From contig NZ_MWUM01000034.1 of the NCBI RefSeq assembly GCF_002028455.1, positions 1 to 48,412 of the forward strand: DNA of 48,412 nucleotides, given 5' to 3'. The DNA is from Zoogloea sp. LCSB751. GTDB lineage: Bacteria; Pseudomonadota; Gammaproteobacteria; Burkholderiales; Rhodocyclaceae. The notes below the pieces were generated by a model. The model was not told the origin of the DNA, did no database searches, and saw only the letters and a list, made by a program, of their open reading frames with translations. The number at the start of each line of letters is the position of its first letter. Position 1 is the first letter of the stretch. The translations under genes and the position numbers were made by a program. Shown piece after piece: positions 41,796 through 48,412 of the stretch.

Positions 41796-43053
41796 GTGGC
41801 ACTCGCTCCGAAGGGAGCGACTTCGTTGAAGCATAGTTGTCTCGCCCATCCGGGCCAACAATTCCCGTGGCACTCGCTCCGAAGGGAGCGACTTCGTTGA
41901 AGCCCTTTGCGCCAATGTCAAATGCCAGCTCGACAAGGTGGCACTCGCTCCGAAGGGAGCGACTTCGTTGAAGCATGTGTCAGTGCCTCGTGCACGGGGA
42001 AAAAATGGGTGGCACTCGCTCCGAAGGGAGCGACTTCGTTGAAGCCGGCGAATTGGCGCAGATGATCGTGGACGAAGTGGTGGCACTCGCTCCGAAGGGA
42101 GCGACTTCGTTGAAGCGATCCGACCAGGTGAATACCCTGGTCACGGCAGCGGTGGCACTCGCTCCGAAGGGAGCGACTTCGTTGAAGCCATCGAAGCATT
42201 TGATGAACAGGCATTCGCATGCCGGTGGCACTCGCTCCGAAGGGAGCGACTTCGTTGAAGCACCATGGACACGGCGAACGAAAAGACCACGCGGGGTGGC
42301 ACTCGCTCCGAAGGGAGCGACTTCGTTGAAGCGCCCGCTTGCGCTCCGTAAAAGTCAATTTGAACGTCGTGGCACTCGCTCCGAAGGGAGCGACTTCGTT
42401 GAAGCCTTGCCGTAATCGATCACGGAAACATCTTTGCCCTGTGGCACTCGCTCCGAAGGGAGCGACTTCGTTGAAGCCTTCTGCGCTACGCCCTGGCCAA
42501 GCTGGCCCGGTGTGGCACTCGCTCCGAAGGGAGCGACTTCGTTGAAGCACCGACCCAGGGCACCTCCACGTCCGCCGTCAGAGTGGCACTCGCTCCGAAG
42601 GGAGCGACTTCGTTGAAGCGATTTGCTTGGCGTTGAACTGCTGCGCTTCGAAAGGTGGCACTCGCTCCGAAGGGAGCGACTTCGTTGAAGCCGGTCGTCA
42701 GCGTGATATCGCCGCCTGACGTGCTGGTGGCACTCGCTCCGAAGGGAGCGACTTCGTTGAAGCGCTGATTTCTGGCTGGCCTGGCCGGCGGGATCTCGTG
42801 GCACTCGCTCCGAAGGGAGCGACTTCGTTGAAGCTTGGACGTGTACAACAACGTGAACAACATCGGTAGCGGTGGCACTCGCTCCGAAGGGAGCGACTTC
42901 GTTGAAGCAGCTTGTCGCCCGCTGGCCCGCCGTCGTAGCCGAGCGTGGCACTCGCTCCGAAGGGAGCGACTTCGTTGAAGCGCCATGTCGTTCGCGGACG
43001 TGGTGTTGAATTGCTGGTGGCACTCGCTCCGAAGGGAGCGACTTCGTTGAAGC

Positions 43054-43229
43054 TTTTTATGGATGGCGATCAGAGTAGCGCATCGTTGTGGCACTCGCTC
43101 CGAAGGGAGCGACTTCGTTGAAGCTTTTTATGGATGGCGATCAGAGTAGCGCATCGTTGTGGCACTCGCTCCGAAGGGAGCGACTTCGTTGAAGCTTTTT
43201 ATGGATGGCGATCAGAGTAGCGCATCGTT
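43054..43229 (+). repeat. Spacer triplicated in tandem (second set)
   Basis: The 34-base spacer beginning TTTTTATGGATGGCGATC occurs three times (43054-43087, 43125-43158, 43196-43229), all with identical flanking repeats. It lies just before the section where repeats begin to decay. As for the first set, unit duplication without new capture is the likely mechanism. Confidence 0.92.
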
Positions 43230-43697
43230 GTGGCACTCGCTCCGAAGGGAGCGACTTCGTTGAAGCATCCGACGAGTTGTGCAGTTACTAAAGTGATGCC
43301 CGTGGCACTCGCTCCGAAGGGAGCGACTTCGTTGAAGCAACGCCAAGCAAATCGAAGAAGCCACTGCGGTCCTGTGGCACTCGCTCCGAAGGGAGTGACT
43401 TCGTTGAAGGGCCGATATCCGCGATATCGAGCCATTGCTTGGCGGGTGACACTCGCTCCGAAGGGAGCGACTTCGTTGAAGCAAGAAGAGCGATGGGACG
43501 GTAGGCGCCGCGCTGCGGGTGACACTCGCTCCGAAGGAAGCGACTTCGTTGAAGGAATACGCTGCAGCTCGAAAAATTCGGCAATTCCGTGCGGCACTCG
43601 TTCCGGAGGGGGCGACTTCGTTGAAGCAAGCCCGCGTACCTCAAGCCCAAGACTCCGTTTGGTGACACTCGCTCCGGAGAGGCGACTTCGTTGAAGG

Positions 43698-44601
43698 GGG
43701 TAAGACAAACGATTGGCAGCTCGATCCGGTGTTGGGGCACTCGCTCCGACGGGAGTGACTTCGTTGAAGCGACGAGTTGCACGCGCAGAAGTCCCGTGAC
43801 GTATGTGGCATTCGCTCCGAAGGGCGCGACCTCGTTGAAGTAGCCAGTAATACTTCCCGAGGACCGACTGCGTCTCCGTGACACTCGCTCCGCAGGGAGC
43901 GACTTCGTTAAAGGGGGTAAACCAAACGATTGGCAGCCCGCCTCAGTGTCATAGCACTCGCTCCGGTGGGAGCGACCTCATTGAAGCTTTGACGCATGGG
44001 TCGGCCAGGCACTGAATTACGTGACACTTGTTCCGTACGGAGCATACTTCGTTGAAGTATCCGTAGGCACGACGCCAGCGTTTGCTTGGGCGTATGACAC
44101 TCGCTCCGGAGGGAGCGACTTCGTTGAAGAGGCTTGCGATCGACGATGCGCACATACTCCTGGCGTGGCATTCGCTCCGGGGGGAGCGACTTCGTTGAAG
44201 CAGCCCAAGGAAGCGAGACAGCCGAGCCGGCTTTTGTGGCACTCGCTCCGGAGGGAGCGACTTCGTTGAAGCGTGAAATACGGATTGGTTTGCGTCTGGG
44301 TGCCGCCGTGAGGCTTGCTCCGGAGGGAGTGACTTCGTTGAAGGAAGTGGCAGCAGCTTCAACTGGCGCGCCAAGCCGCGTGATATTCGCTCCGGAGGGA
44401 GCGACTTCGTTGAAGCTTGGTGTCGAAGTCGTAGTTAGAGGCCTGAACAGGTGACACTCGCTCCGAAGGGAGCGACTTCGTTGAAGCAATGCGGACAAGG
44501 CCGAGGAAATGAAGGCCAGCGTGTGACACTCGCTCCGAAGGGAGCGAGAGCGACTTCGTTGAAGGGGGTAAACCAAGCGATTGGAAGCCCGAGCCAGTGT
44601 C
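43698..44601 (+). repeat. Family of diverged related spacers in the decayed array end
   Basis: Three non-adjacent 36-base spacers are clearly related: 43698-43733, 43915-43950 and 44566-44601. All start GGGTAA, share a core of the type CAAACGATTGGCAGC (with scattered changes) and end near CAGTGT or GGTGTT. They differ at several positions. The repeats before all three also end in AAGG instead of AAGC. They look like old copies of one spacer, or of one protospacer family, that have drifted. Confidence 0.8.
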
Positions 44602-45019
44602 GAGACACTCGCTCCGTAGGGAGCGACTTCGTTGAAGCCCCGAGTTTCGCGGGCGGGGCCTGGGGCATGAGCGTGACACTACGCTGCGTAAGGAGCGACT
44701 TCGTTGAAGCTCTTCATGGCACGGCGGACGTGTGCAGACGTTTGCGTGACGCTCGCTCTGGAGGGAGCGACTTCGTTGAAGCATCTCCATCGGTTTCACG
44801 GTCACCTCGGAAAGCAGGGTGACACTCGTTCCCTAGGGATCGACTGCGTTGAAGGAACTGGGTTCAAGCTAAGTTGCTTGAGGCTATGTGTGGCACTCGC
44901 TCCGAAGGAAGCGACTTCGCTGGAGCCCGCGGAAGGATATGGGGTGGTCTTTCGCATTGAGTCAGTTACGATAACGGAATACCCTGTGTGCCGATTTGCA
45001 TTGGTGAGTAGAGACTTCA

Positions 45020-46000
45020 ATGGGGAGCGAACAGGGTATGACGCGGCGTGGCAGGGGCAGAGCGGCCAAAACGCTTCCACTGGCGCAAGACTACGAAGGG
45101 AGCCCAGGTTACCGGACCAAGGATGGCGCGCTGGTTCGTGAACTGATGCACCCGGTCGCGCACGGCATTCAATCCCAGAGCTTGGTCGGTATCCTCATCC
45201 CGTCAGGCAAACGCACCCTCCGGCATCGCCACCAGCGGGCCGAGAAGGTTTATCACGTCACCGAGGGACGGGGCTGGATGATGATCGACGAGGATCGAAT
45301 CCAGGTCCAACGAGGTGACACGATCGGCGTGCCAGCGGGCACGGCGCATTACGTCGAGGCCCATCGTCTCCACTCACTCCAATTACTCTGCTGCTGCGTG
45401 CCGGCCTACTGCGCGGACGACGTTGAACTGCTTGAGGCGGACTCGGCGGACGATGTGGTTTCGCTCGATGAACTGGCCGAGTTCGTGGGCGAGGAGATCC
45501 AGGAGGACGACATCGTCCGCCCGTTGCCACCGCTGTTGATTGAAAACGGCGCCCAGGCCAAAGCACTCCGAAAGCGCCTGGGCTTATCCCAGCCGAAGTT
45601 CTGGCATGTCGTTTCAGTCTCGCAGGCCGTCAGTAGTCGCTATGAATCGGGGCGCACCATCCCCGATGTCGTCCGCATCCTGCTGCACCTGGGCTACGGG
45701 TCAGACGTTGAGGCCGACGAACTCCTGACCTACCTGCGGACCTTCCCGGAGCAGGACGGGCAGGGCGCGTTGCCAACGTTTGGGGTGTCCGACGGCCCGT
45801 TACTGAGAACGTTCAGGGAGCGCCTGGGGATCAGCCAGCGAGCGTTCTGGGGTAATGTGTTCATGACGCAGTCAGGCGGAAGCCGTTATGAGCAGGGACG
45901 CAGCATGTCACCTTGGCTTCCGGCCTTGCTTCGTCTCGTCTATGGCCGCGACGACGACGCCAGGGCGATATTGGGCACGCTGCGGTTAAACTCTCGGTGA
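45020..46000 (+). CDS. Cupin-domain protein with two C-terminal HTH domains
   Basis: 326 residues; ATG at 45038 is an alternative with GGAG at a good distance. Residues ~55-120 form a cupin (SGKRTLRHRHQRAEKVYHV, GDTIGVPAGTAHYVEA), with the two metal-type His motifs present. The rest has two HTH-like repeats of the kind LRKRLGLSQPKFWHVVSVSQ / SSRYESGRTIP and FRERLGISQRAFWGNVFMTQ / GSRYEQGRSM. The order (cupin first, two HTH) is the reverse of common XRE-cupin regulators. It may sense a small ligand and regulate the next gene, to which it is coupled by TGATG. Confidence 0.75.
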   Translation: MGSEQGMTRRGRGRAAKTLPLAQDYEGSPGYRTKDGALVRELMHPVAHGIQSQSLVGILIPSGKRTLRHRHQRAEKVYHVTEGRGWMMIDEDRIQVQRGDTIGVPAGTAHYVEAHRLHSLQLLCCCVPAYCADDVELLEADSADDVVSLDELAEFVGEEIQEDDIVRPLPPLLIENGAQAKALRKRLGLSQPKFWHVVSVSQAVSSRYESGRTIPDVVRILLHLGYGSDVEADELLTYLRTFPEQDGQGALPTFGVSDGPLLRTFRERLGISQRAFWGNVFMTQSGGSRYEQGRSMSPWLPALLRLVYGRDDDARAILGTLRLNSR

Positions 46001-46800
46001 TGCGTCATTTCGCCTTGTTGATCGCCAGCGTGCTGGCCGGCTGCCATGCAGCCAACACCACTTCTCGTTCCCCGTCCGTTACGTCCAGTCCGACCCCGGT
46101 CACGGCCCAGGAAGCCCCGGCGTCGCAGGCGCCCGCCCTGGTCAACAACACGCGTGCCGTTGGTCATCGGGATTTTGCCAATGCCAAGAAGGTTCTACCG
46201 CAAGTTTTCGAGGGGCTGGAGGAGGACTTCTACTGTGGCTGCCGCTATGTCCGCACGGTGGTGAGCTTCGACAGCTGTGGCTATACCCCCCGCAAGAATG
46301 CGCTACGGGCGGGCCGGATCGAATGGGAGCACGTGGTCCCGGCGTGGGTGCTGGGGCACCAGCGGCAGTGCTGGCAGGACGGTGGCCGCAAGAACTGCAC
46401 CGACACCGACCCGGTTTTCCAGAAGGCTGAGGGCGATTTGAATAACCTTGTGCCGGCGGTGGGCGAGGTGAATGGCGACCGGAACAACTTCGCGTACAGC
46501 GCCTGGACGCGGGAGCGTTCCACGATGTACGGCGCCTGCCAGACCATTGTCGACTTCAAGGGCAAGCGTGTTCAGCCTCGCGAGGAAGTGCGGGGCCGGG
46601 CTGCCCGGATCACGCTCTACATGTACCAGGCCTATGGTCTCAAGATGAGTGCCGCGGACAAGAAGCTGATGTGCGCCTGGGCCAAGACCTACCCGGTGGA
46701 CGCCTGGGAGCGAGAGCGGAACGCCCGGATCGTGCGTTGGCAGGGGAGCGGGAATCCACTCGTAACCGATGCTGCTAAGCTGAAGGCGGTGTGCTCATAG
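46000..46800 (+). CDS. Endonuclease I family lipoprotein
   Basis: 266 residues starting with an ATG that overlaps the previous stop (TGATG). The N-terminus is a lipoprotein signal, MRHFALLIASVLAGC, with lipobox LAGC; a Pro/Ser/Thr/Ala-rich linker follows. The catalytic domain has IEWEHVVPAWVLG (the general base His) and GDLNNLVPAVGEVNGDRNN, the diagnostic motifs of EndA/Vvn-type periplasmic nucleases. It is probably anchored to the outer membrane facing the periplasm or the surface and would cut incoming or external DNA. It lies just after the CRISPR array and its coupled cupin/HTH gene, which may control it. Confidence 0.85.
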   Translation: MRHFALLIASVLAGCHAANTTSRSPSVTSSPTPVTAQEAPASQAPALVNNTRAVGHRDFANAKKVLPQVFEGLEEDFYCGCRYVRTVVSFDSCGYTPRKNALRAGRIEWEHVVPAWVLGHQRQCWQDGGRKNCTDTDPVFQKAEGDLNNLVPAVGEVNGDRNNFAYSAWTRERSTMYGACQTIVDFKGKRVQPREEVRGRAARITLYMYQAYGLKMSAADKKLMCAWAKTYPVDAWERERNARIVRWQGSGNPLVTDAAKLKAVCS

Positions 46801-46989
46801 GCGCCCTTTGGCGCTATCGAGTCGTGCGCCCAGCGGTAGCCGCCATCGGATAGTCATGGGGAACTACCGCAATGCAGTACGAAAGGGAGCGCTCGACGCC
46901 TTAAATCACCTCTCCAAGCCTTGTCATGGCAAAGAACAACGTGGCTCGTATAGCACAACCAGTGATCAAGCCGATCATAGCAGTTCAGC

Positions 46990-47121
46990 TTATTTTCGGA
47001 TCTGCCGTGATAGCTCCATTAATATAGGTTGCAACTTGTCTGGCGGCAGCGAACTGGCAAGTATGGCTATGATGTCAATTCTGGCCTTGTCCATCCAGAT
47101 GTTCGCGAGCTTCAAGATCAC
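46990..47121 (-). CDS. Small unassigned coding fragment
   Basis: The minus strand reads LKLANIWMDKARIDIIAILA then SSLPPDKLQPILMELSRQIRK before TAA; a GTG at 47121 could start it. Codon use (ATA, AGA, TTA) is less GC-biased than the neighbours, which hints at a foreign origin. No family is recognised. The flanking 46801-46989 region has no other gene I can support. It may be the end of a gene broken by the phage remnant. Confidence 0.3.
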   Translation of the reverse strand: MILKLANIWMDKARIDIIAILASSLPPDKLQPILMELSRQIRK

Positions 47122-47130
47122 CCCCCCTGA

Positions 47131-47286
47131 ACGACTCCACTGGATCCCAGGACAACCCGCGCCCGCTTTGACGAGCTGACCGCGAAGGACGCGCTGTCCT
47201 TCAGAAAGGCCGTGTTCCTCCTCAGCCGCGAATACAGCCTGTCGGACCGCAGCATCGAGCGAATCGTGAACACCCTGCCCGAATGA
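47131..47286 (+). pseudogene. Phage tail-region gene fragment
   Basis: The frame DELTAKDALSFRKAVFLLSR then EYSLSDRSIERIVNTLPE ends in TGA at 47286 and is not preceded by a start codon (a stop lies at 47128-47130). It precedes two more genes with tail-gene character. Gene order suggests a tail assembly type gene just before the tape measure. The identity is a guess from position. Confidence 0.35.
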
Positions 47287-47303
47287 CCAGGACCGCCTGC
47301 ACT

Positions 47304-47528
47304 ATGAGCGCGAACCTCCAGAAAATCCGCACCGCCCTCGAAGTGTGCCGTGTGGCGCTCGGCAAGGTCCAGTGTGTCAAAAGCGTCGCCTGGACGCTCA
47401 ACGAAGCGACGGTCGAGTTTCAGCCCGGCCACGAGCACGAACTGCTTATGATCAACGAGGCCTTGGCCGAGCTGGACCGGATCGGGGTCCCCGGCGGCCT
47501 CGTCGATCCCCTCACCGAGACGCCGTAA
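47304..47528 (+). CDS. Small phage tail-associated protein
   Basis: 74 residues, from the ATG at 47304 to TAA. The sequence NLQKIRTALEVCRVALGKVQ then EATVEFQPGHEHELLMINEA is compact and slightly acidic. It is not recognised as a named family but sits directly before a tape-measure-like start, where small tail proteins are usual. An upstream in-frame ATG (47283) overlaps the preceding stop. Confidence 0.45.
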   Translation: MSANLQKIRTALEVCRVALGKVQCVKSVAWTLNEATVEFQPGHEHELLMINEALAELDRIGVPGGLVDPLTETP

Positions 47529-47543
47529 GGAAGACCGCGCGGG

Positions 47544-47905
47544 ATGTCCAGGGATCTCGAACTCAAGGTCACCATCGCGGCCGATGCTTCCAAGGCCGTC
47601 GCAGGGGTCACCAACGCCAAGGCGGCGAAGCGGCCAAACACTCCAGCGTCGAGGTTGGCGCGGCCGGCAGTGCGATCAACAACGCCTTCGGCGTGGTGGG
47701 CGTGCGCAGCACGGCGACGATCCAGGCCGAGATTCTGCGCGTGAATCAGGCCCTCGATGCCCTGGCCCGTGAAGCCAAAGTAACGGGCGTCGACTTCGAC
47801 CGTGCCTGGTCGACCGGGCAAGCGCAGATCACTTGGGGCAGAGCGCTCGAGGCCACCAGCGGTGCAACCGCGAGGGCTGGCGTACTTTGTTCGGCCCGCA
47901 GGTAA
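47544..47905 (+). pseudogene. Tail tape-measure protein remnant, frameshifted and truncated
   Basis: The start MSRDLELKVTIAADASKAVA is the usual beginning of phage tail tape-measure or minor tail proteins. Near 47620 the coding signal changes frame, continuing as GEAAKHSSVEVGAAGSAINN, then STATIQAEILRVNQALDALA and VDFDRAWSTGQAQI. It ends at 47905, far short of the hundreds of residues expected. The remaining 47906-48044 holds no recognisable gene. Confidence 0.55.
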
Positions 47906-48044
47906 CAGTGGGATAGAAAGCTTCGCAGACCGGGGGCTCTTTGTGGATGATGACGACATTCATTCGGACGATAGAGGTCGCGCGGTCAATCTGGCGCGCA
48001 CCGGACGAACTGGCGCTTTGGTTCGACAGAAGTGCACTTCCATT

Positions 48045-48300
48045 GTAAGCCCCCGGTAATCCCCTCTTGACCGAGCCTCAGGGTGACTCCAGCCGCCCCG
48101 ATGCGGCAACAGGTCCCCGATCCGACTCTGCGGCGGAGTCGGCAGGCGGGTGAGGATGTTCTTCAGATAAGCGCACGGTTCGTGCCCGTTGAGGCGCGCA
48201 GCGAGCCGGCAAAGAGCCAGTTCTTGCGGCCGATGGCAATCGGCCGGATCTGGTTCTCGATCCAGTTGTTGTCGATGGGGACGTTTCCATCGCCGTACTC
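48045..48300 (-). mobile_element. IS66-family end with broken tnpC C-terminus
   Basis: The sequence begins with GTAAGCCCCCGGTAATCCCC, an IS66-type terminal repeat. Inside, the minus strand reads GNVPIDNNWIENQIRPIAIG, RKNWLFAGSLRA, then after a frameshifting deletion LNGHEPCAYLKNILTRL and SRIGDLLPHRG. These are the C-terminal blocks of the IS66 TnpC transposase, with the stretch between GSLRA and LNG missing. The left part of the element is absent, cut near 48300. Confidence 0.8.
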
Positions 48301-48336
48301 ATGTGTCGTTCCTTTCAAGGCTAACACCTGAGCAGG

Positions 48337-48412
48337 GTAAGCACCCGGCGATCCCCTCTTGACCGAGCGTCAGGCTGAATCCGGCCTCCAGCGATGGGGT
48401 AGCATCTCCCCG
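48337..48412 (-). mobile_element. End of a second IS66-family element (runs off window)
   Basis: GTAAGCACCCGGCGATCCCC at 48337 matches the terminal repeat at 48045 with few differences and has the same orientation. The minus strand then reads GEMLPHRWRPDSA and a TGA, the extreme C-terminus of a TnpC. Most of this element lies to the right of the window. Confidence 0.75.

Larger units (their letters stand above)
40790..44926 (+). CRISPR. CRISPR array, 58 repeats and 57 spacers
   Basis: The repeat is 37 bases, starting GTGGCACTCGCTCC and ending ACTTCGTTGAAGC, with the palindrome TCGCTCC-GAAG-GGAGCGA (7-bp stem) in the middle. Intact spacers are 34-37 bases. Repeats 1-36 (to 43338) appear identical; repeats 37-58 carry substitutions, small deletions (43662-43697) and insertions (44523-44565). 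Plus-strand reading is supported by decay at the far end and the GTTGAAGC terminus, like the ATTGAAAC handle of other type I repeats. Transcription therefore runs away from the cas operon. The array belongs to the adjacent type I-G genes. It reads open in several frames because a 37+35 unit is close to a multiple of three, giving false proteins rich in SRSLRSEC. Confidence 0.97.

Noticed and set aside
40769..44805. Many open frames across 40.8-44.8 kb encoding repeated SRSLRSEC-, EVAPFGASA- or STKSLPSERV-type peptides.
   Set aside because: They are translations of the CRISPR repeat in three frames. The unit length is near a multiple of three, so stops are avoided; there is no start, RBS or protein logic.
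40790..44926. Array transcribed on the minus strand (repeat GCTTCAACG...).
   Set aside because: Degenerate repeats would then lie at the leader end, and the handle-like GTTGAAGC end would be at the 5' side. Both argue for the plus strand.
46808..47179. 123-residue plus-strand frame after the endonuclease gene.
   Set aside because: No domain, no RBS and mixed composition; it covers the fragment on the opposite strand and the start of the phage remnant.

Overview
The window looks like a high-GC proteobacterial chromosome segment, probably a beta- or gammaproteobacterium with an aerobic catabolic lifestyle. This rests on the GC-rich codon use, DUF1302/DUF1329 envelope proteins, several Rieske oxygenase genes, and Tn3, IS4 and IS66 remnants. 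The genus cannot be fixed from the sequence alone.

Positions 1-23.1 kb are a catabolic island made of two convergent gene trains. The plus-strand train runs from a thiolase end through an SDR-fold protein, a DHA2-type exporter, a four-gene envelope/transport set (DUF1302, DUF1329, YCF48-like, RND/MMPL), a VOC-like protein, an enoyl-CoA hydratase, a second SDR, a quinone-reductase-like MDR protein, two overlapping Rieske-oxygenase-related genes and a Bcr/CflA-type exporter. The minus-strand train has a DapB-like dehydrogenase (own promoter region), then Rieske dioxygenase alpha and beta subunits, an ACMSD-type amidohydrolase, a phytoene-desaturase-like FAD oxidoreductase and a small unknown protein. 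Together they suggest oxygenation of a hydrophobic aromatic or polycyclic substrate followed by CoA-dependent beta-oxidation-like steps. The substrate is not identified, and no ferredoxin, reductase or transcriptional regulator gene is visible.

Positions 23.3-34.2 kb are a mosaic accessory region: an IS4-type remnant, a 5'-truncated Tn3-family transposase, a tyrosine recombinase/unknown/PIN gene set, a GNAT toxin-like pair, a type I restriction (HsdR) remnant, an Xre/MbcA-type antitoxin with a decayed RES toxin, a KfrA/TnpT-like coiled-coil DNA-binding protein and a small XRE regulator.

Positions 34.4-44.9 kb hold a type I-G (formerly I-U) CRISPR-Cas system. csb2 (cas5-cas6), csb1 (cas7) and one long gene joining Cas3 helicase, C-terminal HD nuclease and a Cas8-like domain lie on the minus strand. 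A 58-repeat array lies on the other side of a roughly 0.5 kb leader. No cas1, cas2 or cas4 is present. The first 36 repeats appear identical and the last 22 are degenerate.

Positions 45.0-48.4 kb hold a cupin/double-HTH gene coupled to a lipoprotein endonuclease I, phage tail remnants and IS66-family ends. The most unusual observation is the 13.2-15.2 kb pair: one protein keeps the Rieske cluster ligands but has lost the iron triad, and the next keeps the iron triad but has lost the Rieske cluster.
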